From CAYFJO01 sp964343305 (GTDB taxonomy: Bacteria > Planctomycetota > Planctomycetia > Pirellulales > Pirellulaceae): a DNA stretch of 39,307 nucleotides. The notes under the pieces are model-generated. The model made no database searches. It was not told the DNA's origin and worked only from the letters and a program-made list of their open reading frames with translations. Positions within the stretch are counted from its first letter, which is position 1; each line of letters starts with the position of its first letter. Position numbers and translations under genes: made by a program. The stretch covers positions 1 through 39,307 of the forward strand of contig CAYFJO010000051.1 in the NCBI GenBank assembly GCA_964343305.1. The letters are read 5' to 3'. Shown piece by piece: positions 14,475 to 22,912 of this stretch.

Positions 14475-16709
14475 ATGAATAGAAAGCCAACATCACTCGT
14501 GTGCGTTGTCCCGTTGCTGTTCGCGTTTGGCTCTGCCGGCGCGGAAGAGATTAACTTCAACCGTGACATTCGACCGATACTCTCCGACCGATGTTTTCAT
14601 TGTCACGGCCCGGCAGCAAAAAGTCGCGAGGCAAGTTTGCGACTGGACCAGCCCGACGGCGAGGAAGGTGCGTTTCGAGATCTAGACGGATCGATCGGCA
14701 TCCAACCAGGCGACTTGGAGGCCAGCGAAGTTTGGAATCGCATCACGACTGACGACGTGGACCAACTGATGCCGCCGGCCGAGACCAGCAAGAAGCCGCT
14801 GACCGCCGAAGAGCAAGCTCTGCTGAAACAGTGGATTCTCGAAGGTGCGAAGTACGAGAAATTCTGGTCATTCGTTCCGCCCAAACGAACTCCGCCGCGT
14901 GAAGTCAAGGACAAAAAATGGCGGCAAGGAATGATCGATCCATACGTGATGGCTCGATTAGAAAAGGGTGGCCTGCAACCGAAAACCGAAGCCGACCGCC
15001 GCACGCTCATTCGCCGCGTGACGTTTGATTTGACCGGACTTCCGCCCAACCTCGATGAGATCAACGCGTTTTTGAAAGACGATTCATCGGATGCCTACGC
15101 CACGTTGATCGACCGGTTGCTGGAAGGAGACTCGTACGGCGAACACATGGCTCGCTACTGGGCCGACCTGGTGCGACTGGCCGACACCAACGGCATGCAC
15201 AAAGATTTTTATCGCAACTTCTCGACCTACCGTTCGTGGCTGATTCGCGCGTTCAATGACAATTTGCGGTTCGACGATTTTATCAAGTACCAGGTGGCGG
15301 GCGATCTGTATGCCGAGCCGAGCGAAGACCAGTTGGTCGGGTCCGGTTTTAACCGCCTGCATTTGATCATCGATCGCGGCACGGCGTTGCCCGAAGAGAG
15401 TCATCACAAAAACGTGCTCGATCGCGTCGAAGCATTCGGCACGGCGTTCCTCGGCCTGACAGTCCAATGCGGTCAATGTCACGAACACAAGTACGATCCG
15501 ATCAGCCAAAGAGAGTTCTACCAACTTTATGCGTTCTTCAACAATTTCGACGGAACGCCGGAAACGGTTGGCGCTCCGAAGGCCGGCATTCAAGCACCTT
15601 CTATCAAGCTCACAGGATCGGATGCCGGACAAACGGCCATGGTGATGAAGGATCGTGAGACGCCCAAGCCAACGCACATCCTGATCCGCGGATCGTATGA
15701 AAACCCGGGTGAAGAAGTTCAGCGCAACACGCCCGCGTTTTTGCCGCCGCTGCCAAAGAAAGACGGTATATATACGCGAATGGACCTGGCCGAGTGGCTC
15801 GTCGATCCGCAGCACCCGCTGACAGCACGCGTCATCGTGAACCGCATCTGGCAACAGTTCTTTGGCGTGGGGCTGGTCAAAACATCGGAAGATTTCGGCC
15901 ATCAAGGCGATTGGCCGAGTCATCCCGAGTTGCTCGACGAACTGGCAGTTCGTTTCGTCGAGTCCGGTTGGGATCTGAAAAAGCTGGTCCGTGCGATCGT
16001 CATGTCGAAGACGTATCGTCAAAGTTCGGATGCCACACCGGACGAGTTTAAGAACGACCCGGAAAACCGATTGCTGGCCCGCGGCTCGCGCTATCGCATG
16101 GACGCCGAGATGATCCGCGACCAGATCCTCCTGCTCAGCGGCAAACTCAATCGCACGATGTACGGCGAGAGCGTCAAGCCGCCGCAGCCGCCTGGCCTCT
16201 GGAAGGCGGTTACCATGATCGGCGAGCGATACCAGGCCGATCCGGACGACGCGATCTACCGCCGCAGCTTCTACACATTCTGGAAGCGTGGCATGCCACC
16301 GCCGCAAATGACGATTTTGAATGCACCGTCACGAGAGTTCTGCACACCGCGCCGCGAACGCACGAACACGTCGCTGCAAGCGCTGCTGTTGATGAACGAA
16401 CAGGAATTTTTCAAGGCAGCCAAATCGTGCGCGGCATTAACCCTCAAAGAAGTCAACAACAACGTTGATGACGGACTCAATCGGTTATACGAGAAAGTAA
16501 CGTCGCATCGACCAGGTGCCGAACGCTTGCAATTGCTGCGAGACACGCTGCACGAATTCCGGACGATCTACTCCGAAGACAAAGCGCTCACTGAATCGCT
16601 TACGCCCGACATGGCCGAGGCGGAATTCAACGATCGCGTGGAATTGGCCGCTTGGACGATGATGGCGCATAGTTTGCTGAACCTCGAACTTGCCAAGGTG
16701 AAACGATGA
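14475..16709 (+). CDS. PSCyt1-DUF1549-DUF1553 planctomycete cytochrome protein
   Basis: A 744-aa secreted protein of the planctomycete-specific PSCyt1/PSCyt2/PSD1 group. A signal peptide ends SAGA at about residue 23. A c-type haem site CFHCH (Cys40, Cys43, His44) sits in the PSCyt1 domain INFNRDIRPILSDRCFHCHG. DUF1549 (about 150-360) starts PYVMARLEKGGL and contains a second CxxCH, CGQCH, at 332-336. DUF1553 (about 425-700) shows LTARVIVNRIWQQFFGVGLV. Members are often nearer 900-1100 aa; this one is compact and lacks a carbohydrate-binding or LamG insert between the two DUFs. It overlaps the DUF1501 gene by 4 bp. The pair is a standard planctomycete gene couple, thought to function in periplasmic carbohydrate oxidation, although no reaction has been established. 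Confidence 0.92.
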   Translation: MNRKPTSLVCVVPLLFAFGSAGAEEINFNRDIRPILSDRCFHCHGPAAKSREASLRLDQPDGEEGAFRDLDGSIGIQPGDLEASEVWNRITTDDVDQLMPPAETSKKPLTAEEQALLKQWILEGAKYEKFWSFVPPKRTPPREVKDKKWRQGMIDPYVMARLEKGGLQPKTEADRRTLIRRVTFDLTGLPPNLDEINAFLKDDSSDAYATLIDRLLEGDSYGEHMARYWADLVRLADTNGMHKDFYRNFSTYRSWLIRAFNDNLRFDDFIKYQVAGDLYAEPSEDQLVGSGFNRLHLIIDRGTALPEESHHKNVLDRVEAFGTAFLGLTVQCGQCHEHKYDPISQREFYQLYAFFNNFDGTPETVGAPKAGIQAPSIKLTGSDAGQTAMVMKDRETPKPTHILIRGSYENPGEEVQRNTPAFLPPLPKKDGIYTRMDLAEWLVDPQHPLTARVIVNRIWQQFFGVGLVKTSEDFGHQGDWPSHPELLDELAVRFVESGWDLKKLVRAIVMSKTYRQSSDATPDEFKNDPENRLLARGSRYRMDAEMIRDQILLLSGKLNRTMYGESVKPPQPPGLWKAVTMIGERYQADPDDAIYRRSFYTFWKRGMPPPQMTILNAPSREFCTPRRERTNTSLQALLLMNEQEFFKAAKSCAALTLKEVNNNVDDGLNRLYEKVTSHRPGAERLQLLRDTLHEFRTIYSEDKALTESLTPDMAEAEFNDRVELAAWTMMAHSLLNLELAKVKR

Positions 16710-18160
16710 TGACGGATCTAACAAAACCTTTCCAACAATTCTGCGACTTGCAAAATCGTCGCCAGTTCATCACGCAAGCGAGCATCGGCTTGAGTGCCGC
16801 AGCGGTCAGCAGCCTTGCTCAACCGGCGTCTGCCGCGCTGCCCACGGGCTGTCATCACCCGCCAAAAGCCAAACGCGTGATTTTTCTGTTCATGGCCGGT
16901 GCGCCAAGCCAGTTGGATTTGTTCGATTACAAGCCCGATCTGGAAAGACTCCACGGCCAGCCGCTGCCGAAAGAAATCAGCAAGGGCCAACGCGTCACGG
17001 CGATGACCCGCGGCAAGAAGCAAGTCGTCTGTGCATCGGTTTTCAAGTTCGCCAAGCAGGGCGAAAGCGGCCTGCATATGTGCGAACTGTTGCCGCAACT
17101 TTCGACGATGGTCGATGACCTTTGCCTGATCAAATCGACGCACACCGACGCCATCAATCACGATCCAGCAAAGACTTATTTTTGCACGGGTGCCGAGATG
17201 CCCGGCCGGCCAAGCATGGGGGCGTGGCTCAGCTACGGCTTGGGTGCGATGAACAAGGACCTGCCGGATTTCATCGTGCTGACGTCGGCGTTTTGGTCCG
17301 GCAAAGTGAATGTCCAGGCGTTGTACAGTCGCCTGTGGGGCACAGGTTTCCTGCCCTCGATACATCAAGGTATCGCGTTTCAAACGGTCGGCGACCCCGT
17401 TTTGTTTTTGTCGAATCCGACCGGAGTCGATCGCAAGGCACGATCAACAATGCTTGAGTTCGTCGCCCGAGTGAACCAGCAGCAGCAACAACTCACTGGC
17501 GATCCAGAAATTCAAACGTCGATCGCCCAGCAAGAGATGGCCTTCCGCATGCAGACGTCCGTCCCCGAGCTGACGGACCTGAGCGGTGAGAACAAATCGG
17601 TCATGGAGATGTATGGACCCGAGGTTCACAAGGTGGGTTCGTTCGCCCGCAACTGTCTGCTGGCCCGGCGAATGGCCGAACGCAATGTGCGGTTTATTCA
17701 ACTGTTCCATCGCGGCTGGGACCATCACTCGAGTCTGCCGACTCACTTGCGTGGACAAGCTCGCGACGTCGATCAACCAATTACCGGCCTGTTGAAGGAC
17801 CTCAAGCAACGCGGTCTGCTCAACGACACGCTGGTCGTGTTCGCGGGAGAATTCGGTCGCACGACGTTTGGCCAGGGCAGTGTCGAAAATCGCAACAAGT
17901 ACGGCCGCGACCATCATCCGCGTTGTTTCACGACTTGGATGGCCGGCGGCGGAATCCAAGGCGGCATGAGCTACGGCGAAACCGACGACTTTTGCTACAA
18001 CGTCGCAAAGGACCCAGTCCACATTCGAGATTTGCATGCCACGATGCTGTACTTGCTAGGAATCGACCACCGGCGTCTTACCTTGCGGCACCAAGGCCTG
18101 GACCATCGCCTCACGGGTGTTGTCGAAGAAAGCCACGTATTGAAAGAGATTCTTAGCTGA
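16706..18160 (+). CDS. DUF1501 protein, Tat-exported
   Basis: A 484-aa DUF1501 protein of the alkaline-phosphatase/sulfatase-like superfamily. NRRQFITQASIG at 17-28 is a twin-arginine signal, followed by a hydrophobic stretch and an AxA site near residue 43. Export in the folded state is therefore expected. The mature part begins KAKRVIFLFMAGAPSQLDLFDYKP, as is usual for the family. Further motifs are FIQLFHRGWDHH, VVFAGEFGRT and YGRDHHPRCFTTWMAGG, whose His and Asp residues resemble metal ligands. There is no CxPSR motif, so it is not a classical sulfatase. It overlaps the preceding gene by 4 bp and almost certainly works with it. The function of the pair is not known. Confidence 0.93.
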   Translation: MMTDLTKPFQQFCDLQNRRQFITQASIGLSAAAVSSLAQPASAALPTGCHHPPKAKRVIFLFMAGAPSQLDLFDYKPDLERLHGQPLPKEISKGQRVTAMTRGKKQVVCASVFKFAKQGESGLHMCELLPQLSTMVDDLCLIKSTHTDAINHDPAKTYFCTGAEMPGRPSMGAWLSYGLGAMNKDLPDFIVLTSAFWSGKVNVQALYSRLWGTGFLPSIHQGIAFQTVGDPVLFLSNPTGVDRKARSTMLEFVARVNQQQQQLTGDPEIQTSIAQQEMAFRMQTSVPELTDLSGENKSVMEMYGPEVHKVGSFARNCLLARRMAERNVRFIQLFHRGWDHHSSLPTHLRGQARDVDQPITGLLKDLKQRGLLNDTLVVFAGEFGRTTFGQGSVENRNKYGRDHHPRCFTTWMAGGGIQGGMSYGETDDFCYNVAKDPVHIRDLHATMLYLLGIDHRRLTLRHQGLDHRLTGVVEESHVLKEILS

Positions 18161-18203
18161 CGAGGCCGGCGATCGGTGTCAGCGATTAATGATTGGAGCC
18201 ACC

Positions 18204-20069
18204 GTGAATCACGCAACAAAACTGTTCGTTACCGCCTTTGTATGCCTACGGCTCATTTCGATCGTGAATGCCGCCGAGATCGAAATCAATTCGCCGATGT
18301 CGCCGCCCGGCTGGGCTTTGCTGGAGCGCGAACTGCTGCGTGCCAACACGGAAGCCTGCCAAGAATTCTTTGCCAAGTATTTCGACGAGCGTGGATTCTT
18401 GTTGTGTGTCGAACGTTGGGGCGGTGACGACGGGCCGGACGATGCGATCGAGAATTGCAACGACTGGCCGATCTTGCACGCCCTTGGTGCGGATGACGCG
18501 GTGCTGCAGATGTACAAGAAGGCGTGGGAAGGTCATCTGCGGCAATACACGCTGGCCAAAACAACGCACGTCCCGTTTGCTCGCGATGGGATGTATTACA
18601 AAGAGTTTCCCGTGACATTCGATTGGCTGCACAACGGCGAAGGACTGACTGTTTTCAATTTGCAGGGCTTGTCGGACCCCAATGATCTGAATTTCCAAAA
18701 GCGCGTCAAACGATTCGCCGGATTCTACATGAACGAAGATCCTGGTGCGCCAAATTACGACGCCAAGCACAAGTTGATCCGCAGCATGTTCAACGGCAGT
18801 CGCGGTCCGTTGATGCGCAAAGCAACGGGATTGGATTGGGCAGGCGATCCGATTGAAGTGAAAAACCGTTTTCATCTTGGGCACGGCGAAGAATCTTACG
18901 AGCAAATGGTTGCCCATTTCAAAGACTACAACGACATCGTGGGTGATTTGCCGCAGAATCTGTTGACGACTTCGCTGGCGCTGAACGCGTACATGCTGAC
19001 GGGCGAGAAGAAGTACAAAGACTGGTTGCTGGAATATGTCGACGCGTGGGTCGAGCGGACGAAAGCGAACGACGGCATCATTCCATCCAACATCGGATTG
19101 GACGGGACGATCGGCGGCGAAACGGATGGCAAATGGTACGGCGGCGTGTATGGCTGGGCGTTCACGGTCGAGGTGCCGCAAGATGGCAGCCTCGCTCATC
19201 GCAACACACATCACAAGGCATTTACCGGGTTTATGAACGCGTACATGTTGACCGGCGACGACAAGTATCTTGATGTGTGGCGGCGTCAGACCGACAAGGT
19301 CAACGCCCAAGCCAAGATGGTCGACGGCCGCAAGGTGTACCCGCGGATGTTTGGCGACAAAGGTTGGTATCATTTTGTGCCGGAGAAATACAACTACAAC
19401 TCGGTCGAAATCTGCTATCTGTCGATGAGGCCGCAAGACCAAAGGCTGCTGATCAATTTGAAGCCCGGCGAGGAGAGCATCTCCCTTTATCGTGACAACG
19501 ACGAGCACGCTTGTGCGATCAATTGGATCAACTACCTGGACGGCAAAAACTCGTCCTATCCAGAACGGGCAATGAAGGCCGATTTCTCTCGCATCCGGTC
19601 ACGCGTCGAGGCGATGCGAAAGGACGAAACGACACCCGATACGCGACTGGCCGATGACCCGATGAAATTGAATCCCGCCAGCGTCAATTCGCTAATTCAT
19701 TTGATGCTGGGCGGCATCCATCCCGGCCGGCAAGCCAACGTGCTGCAGTGCAGCGTTCGATACTTCGATCCCACCCGGCGGCGAGCAGGCATTCCTGATG
19801 ACGTGGCGGCTTTGGTCGAGCAGGTTTCCGGTGACCGAATCACTTTAACGCTGGTCAACACCAGCCAGATTCAGCCACGAACGGTGATTGTTCAAGCCGG
19901 CGGCTACGGCGAACATCATTTCGAAAGCGCCATTTGCAGCGGCGTAGCAACGGGGATTCAGGACAACCAGTTGACGGTGAAACTTGCTCCGGGTTGTGGT
20001 GCACAGTTGAAAATCGCGACCAAACGGTTTGTAAACCAACCGACGATGCTGATGCCGTGGGAGCGGTAG
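18204..20069 (+). CDS. Secreted protein of unknown function, helical-toroid-like
   Basis: Not assigned to a named family. GTG 18204 is preferred because GGAG lies 5 bp before it; an in-frame ATG at 18189 would add five residues. The 621-aa product has a signal peptide ending SIVNAAE. The body has repeated helical segments such as LLTTSLALNAYMLTGEKKYKDWLLEYVDAW and, later, FTGFMNAYMLTGDDKYLDVWRR. This AYMLTGxxKYxDxW repeat is typical of alpha/alpha toroids in glycoside hydrolases and polysaccharide lyases. The last 130 residues form a beta-rich domain. It follows the DUF1501 gene by 43 bp on the same strand and may share its transcript. A secreted glycan-active enzyme is a reasonable guess, but no catalytic motif is recognised. 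Confidence 0.85.
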   Translation: MNHATKLFVTAFVCLRLISIVNAAEIEINSPMSPPGWALLERELLRANTEACQEFFAKYFDERGFLLCVERWGGDDGPDDAIENCNDWPILHALGADDAVLQMYKKAWEGHLRQYTLAKTTHVPFARDGMYYKEFPVTFDWLHNGEGLTVFNLQGLSDPNDLNFQKRVKRFAGFYMNEDPGAPNYDAKHKLIRSMFNGSRGPLMRKATGLDWAGDPIEVKNRFHLGHGEESYEQMVAHFKDYNDIVGDLPQNLLTTSLALNAYMLTGEKKYKDWLLEYVDAWVERTKANDGIIPSNIGLDGTIGGETDGKWYGGVYGWAFTVEVPQDGSLAHRNTHHKAFTGFMNAYMLTGDDKYLDVWRRQTDKVNAQAKMVDGRKVYPRMFGDKGWYHFVPEKYNYNSVEICYLSMRPQDQRLLINLKPGEESISLYRDNDEHACAINWINYLDGKNSSYPERAMKADFSRIRSRVEAMRKDETTPDTRLADDPMKLNPASVNSLIHLMLGGIHPGRQANVLQCSVRYFDPTRRRAGIPDDVAALVEQVSGDRITLTLVNTSQIQPRTVIVQAGGYGEHHFESAICSGVATGIQDNQLTVKLAPGCGAQLKIATKRFVNQPTMLMPWER

Positions 20070-20241
20070 GAAATCTCAAACCCCAAATAACAAGTTCCAA
20101 ACAAATTCCAAATACAAATATCAAAATGCCAAACAAACTCGCCGCAGGATGTTTGATTTTTTGGATTTAGAATTTGTGATTTGTTTGTAATTTGATGCTT
20201 GTCATTTGAAATTTACACCTCCAGTGCTTGTCATTTGAGAT
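20070..20241. repeat. AT-rich intergenic element with inverted and direct repeats
   Basis: This gap is much richer in A and T than the coding DNA. AACAAGTTCCAAACAAATTC on the left is partly mirrored by GATTTGTTTGTAATTTGATG on the right. GTGCTTGTCATTTGA-like blocks occur at both 20193-20207 and 20225-20238. The pattern is like AT-rich palindromic spacers between planctomycete genes. The flanking genes converge, so it may also serve as a terminator region. Confidence 0.55.
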
Positions 20242-21012
20242 CTAACCAAACTGGTTGGCAAACGACTCGTGAAACTTCTCAATGCCACGGCGAATCATGA
20301 ACAGTTCGTTTCCCAGCGTTGGCATGCGGCAACCGTTTTCGACGGCCCGGTCGGCAAATTTCGGATCCGGCGCGACGCATCCCCAAGTGATTCCATGATT
20401 GCGACAAGCCGCCGCGACACGATCGATGCCTTCCCACAATTTTGCATCATGAAACTGGCCGACTACTCCCAAGCTCGCGGATAGATCCGCCGGGCCAACG
20501 AACAGCAAATCCACACCTTCGATTGCGGCGATTTCGTCGGCTTCTTCCAACGCACCAAGCGTCTCGATTTGAATGGCCACGAAGTGTGCACGATTCGCGT
20601 CCTCGACGATCTGTGGCAACGGTTTGTGTGTGTAGTCGGCGTCCCGGCCGCCCGTGTTCAAGCCGCGATTGCCTTCCGGTGGATATTTTGCCCAACCGAC
20701 GAACTCCCGGGCGTGATCGGCCGAATGAATCTGAGCCGCCATCACACCGCCCGCGCCGGCTTCCAAAAACTGGGTGACTTGCCAGTATCCCGTCGGCGGC
20801 ATGCGGACAAAACAATCCATGTTGTTGGCCCGCGCAGCCAGTGCCAGGTTGGTCGTGTCCTGTGGCGTCACGGCTGCGTGTTCATTGTCGATCCAAAAGC
20901 CCTTGTATCCACCCGCGATGGCGAACATTTCCACAATCACCGGATGCGGGATCCGCCCAATCGCGAAGAGGTTGATCAGTTCATCGGTTTGCAGCATTTC
21001 TTTGAATCGCAT
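20242..21012 (-). CDS. HpcH/HpaI-family aldolase
   Basis: Class II pyruvate-type aldolase/citrate lyase family protein, a TIM barrel that cleaves or forms C-C bonds in 2-keto-4-hydroxy acids with a divalent metal. I start it at ATG 21012 (MRFKEMLQTDELINLF, 256 aa). A longer frame to 21096 adds 28 residues that look non-coding and proline/glutamine-rich. Motifs: FWIDNEHAAV, ARANNMDCFVRMP, AGAGGVMAAQIHSA, VAIQIETLGALEEADEIAAI with the metal-ligand Glu, and VDLLFVGPADLSASLG with the metal Asp. It stands alone. The sugar acid or aldehyde used cannot be told from sequence. Confidence 0.92.
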   Translation of the reverse strand: MRFKEMLQTDELINLFAIGRIPHPVIVEMFAIAGGYKGFWIDNEHAAVTPQDTTNLALAARANNMDCFVRMPPTGYWQVTQFLEAGAGGVMAAQIHSADHAREFVGWAKYPPEGNRGLNTGGRDADYTHKPLPQIVEDANRAHFVAIQIETLGALEEADEIAAIEGVDLLFVGPADLSASLGVVGQFHDAKLWEGIDRVAAACRNHGITWGCVAPDPKFADRAVENGCRMPTLGNELFMIRRGIEKFHESFANQFG

Positions 21013-21169
21013 CGGCTTGGCCTTCGGTCTTTGACTTTGAGGATTTGGAAACCGCCCATTGTCATGGACCTCAGTGGCGGCTGTCAATGATGACAACGAG
21101 CATGAATGCCGTCGTGTTGCAGGGTCAAAATGGACCGCCTTGCTGCTGGCAGTTTCTTGACTGGAGCGC

Positions 21170-21205
21170 TAAAATAAAAATCCCACTACAGGTGATGTAG
21201 TGGGA
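21170..21205 (-). terminator. Rho-independent terminator-like hairpin on the minus strand
   Basis: TCCCACTACA and TGTAGTGGGA form a perfect 10-bp stem with a 5-base loop (21181-21205). Read on the minus strand, the stem is followed by GGGATTTTTATTTTA, a good U tract. No minus-strand gene is seen immediately upstream, so either it ends an unrecognised antisense or small RNA, or it blocks read-through. Confidence 0.5.
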
Positions 21206-21268
21206 CGAGCCGGAGTTTCACCGGCGGCTTCGTGCTTGAAATTCAAGCCGGAGCACACGGAGGTGCCG
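21206..21268. other. Hairpin-rich stretch before the 40-aa ORF
   Basis: Two more stems follow the terminator-like hairpin: GCCGG/CCGGC (21209-21225) and GCTTGA/TCAAGC (21234-21248), the latter enclosed by GTGC/GCAC. A ribosome site, CACGGAGGTG, follows. On the plus strand this would be a structured leader. On the minus strand it would be the 3' part of a small RNA ending at the terminator. I do not recognise a known riboswitch. Confidence 0.35.
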
Positions 21269-21391
21269 ATGATTGCCAGGAAGGCAAAACGACGCAAGTT
21301 CCGTTTATCGTTCAAATCAATCGCGCCTTGGTTCGTCAGCCTCACGGCTGGCGTTCTAAAGGTGACACTAAAGATTGAGATTGAATGGTAG
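21269..21391 (+). CDS. Possible 40-aa basic, hydrophobic protein
   Basis: A short frame with an excellent ribosome site: GGAGGT lies 5 bp before the ATG. The N-terminus is strongly basic (ARKAKRRKFRLSFK). It is followed by a hydrophobic/amphipathic stretch (APWFVSLTAGVLKVTL) and ends KIEIEW. It could be a small membrane-associated protein or a type I toxin-like peptide. The alternative is that the region encodes an antisense small RNA and the frame is chance. No family is recognised. Confidence 0.35.
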   Translation: MIARKAKRRKFRLSFKSIAPWFVSLTAGVLKVTLKIEIEW

Positions 21392-21514
21392 CGGAGCGTA
21401 GGGCCAAACCTGGTCCATCAGGTGCGGCCCTGCGTCGTTTGTGGGAGAGAGTTTACAACAGACCGATCCTTGCGGCCAATAGCGATTACTCCAGACCACC
21501 GCGACAAAATTCAC

Positions 21515-22912
21515 ATGGCTGGCATCCTGGACGTTAACCAACTCTGTTCGATCTTGTCGCGCACGGGCGAATGCTCGGAGGAGTTGATGGATTTGGCCTC
21601 CAAGCGAATCCAAAGCGCTGCACAGTTTACGCGCGGCGTCAGCGGCCATTCGTGCGAAGTCGACGACGACTGGCTGGGACAACGGCTGGCATTTTGGCCA
21701 CAAGGCGTGACTGGTGGGCGAACGATTGGCCTGGTCAGTTCGCGGTTGGGCACTGCGCCGGAATCACGCGGCACATGGTTCGCGCTGTTGAGGACGATCT
21801 GCGCCAAAGTCGAATCGGACGACGTACTTGTCCACGTTGCCGGAACGACGACGGATCGCTTTGTACAGCGAAGCGGCGAACTGTTTAACTTGCCCATACT
21901 TCGTGTGCATCTACCGGAGCCAAAGGCGACCATGGACCAATGGCTTCAGTCACTCCCCAGCAGCAACGATGAACTCGACCGCGCCGCTGAAGTTTATCTT
22001 TCCCCACTGCTGGAACCTTCCAACACGAACAGCGACATTCCGCTCCGAGACCGCGCGGTGATCGCTGTGAGTGATCGTGTCTTCGCGTTGCATGTTCGCT
22101 CGGCGGGAAATCTGCATGAACTTATCACGCGCCGGCTTGAAGATCCCCGATTTCCGATCGCAACTGTTTTCGTCGCGATTGGATCGGAATTAGTCGACTC
22201 CAAACTCGCCGACCAACTTCTACACAAAGGTGCCATCGGCTTGCACCTGTTTGGGCATGATAAAACCGCACCAGAGTCCAGCGACGAGCAACCGCAGATT
22301 GTCGCGCCACAGATTCCTATTCCCACAGCCGACGATTGGCAATACCTCACACATTGCACACGCCGCCGTGTTGGCATGTGGCCCGATCAAACGGAAACCG
22401 ACTATTTGGATGACTTGATTCTTTCGCGGCCGGCGGCGGACCATTCACCGCTGTCTGCTTTGACGCGGATCGTGGAACGACGAAAGTTGATCGCCTCGAA
22501 TGAAGCAATCCGTGGTGGGACGCCGGTGGTGAGTTTTACAGAAGTTCCCTTGGCTGAGTTGCCTGAATTACGTACGTTTCGGCCGCATCGCGCTCGGTGG
22601 GATTTCGAACCCTATGGCGTTTGCATCCGACGCGATTGGTTGGAAGCGATCCACGCGGGCCCGGTTGAATATGGCGATGAAGAACGCTGGGACGAGTTGC
22701 CCGAAGAAAGGCGGCCGTTTTTTCAATTGAGTTCCTCGACAACGCGTGCGGGTCAAACAATCGATTGGTCTGCGGAGCGTGAATGGCGGATCGTGGGCGA
22801 CGTGGACTTGAGCGAACTTCCGTCGGATGCAGCGTTTGTTTTCGTCAAGAGCCAGGAGGACGCCGATCAAGTCGCCGCTCGAAGCCCTTGGCCAGTTGCG
22901 GTGATGACTTAA
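21515..22912 (+). CDS. Two-domain protein: SLOG-like head and AbiGi-like tail
   Basis: I choose ATG 21515 (465 aa). An in-frame GTG at 21422 would add 31 residues with CxxC spacing (RPCVVCGREF), but its context is weak. Residues about 55-150 read like a Rossmann-type nucleotide-binding domain of the SLOG/LOG kind: RTIGLVSSRLG, then DDVLVHVAGTTTDRF, then LPILRVHL. A second alpha/beta unit, with DRAVIAVSDRVFALHVRS, follows to about 250. Residues about 275-465 begin YLTHCTRRRVGMWPDQTETD and contain PVVSFTEVPLAELPEL, YGVCIRRDWLEAIHAGPVEY and WSAEREWRIVGD, a pattern like AbiGi/DUF2971-type domains tied to phage defence. It has no signal peptide and is probably cytoplasmic. The last four bases overlap the convergent FG-GAP gene. 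Function unknown; a nucleotide-sensing defence role is inference. Confidence 0.8.
   Translation: MAGILDVNQLCSILSRTGECSEELMDLASKRIQSAAQFTRGVSGHSCEVDDDWLGQRLAFWPQGVTGGRTIGLVSSRLGTAPESRGTWFALLRTICAKVESDDVLVHVAGTTTDRFVQRSGELFNLPILRVHLPEPKATMDQWLQSLPSSNDELDRAAEVYLSPLLEPSNTNSDIPLRDRAVIAVSDRVFALHVRSAGNLHELITRRLEDPRFPIATVFVAIGSELVDSKLADQLLHKGAIGLHLFGHDKTAPESSDEQPQIVAPQIPIPTADDWQYLTHCTRRRVGMWPDQTETDYLDDLILSRPAADHSPLSALTRIVERRKLIASNEAIRGGTPVVSFTEVPLAELPELRTFRPHRARWDFEPYGVCIRRDWLEAIHAGPVEYGDEERWDELPEERRPFFQLSSSTTRAGQTIDWSAEREWRIVGDVDLSELPSDAAFVFVKSQEDADQVAARSPWPVAVMT

Noticed and set aside
15084..16307. Long minus-strand frame within the DUF1549/DUF1553 gene
   Set aside because: Antisense shadow: Arg/Val/Leu-rich composition and no family motif.
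18246..19508. Minus-strand frame of 420 codons within the unknown secreted gene
   Set aside because: The plus-strand frame has a signal peptide and repeated helical motifs; the antisense frame does not look like a protein.
20242..21096. Longer aldolase start at 21096
   Set aside because: The extra 28 residues have no family similarity, and the barrel begins properly from ATG 21012.
21422..21514. Zinc-ribbon-like N-terminal extension (CxxC) of the SLOG-like protein
   Set aside because: It needs a GTG start with little ribosome-site support, has only one CxxC pair, and the segment lacks the character of the rest of the protein. Kept as an alternative start only.
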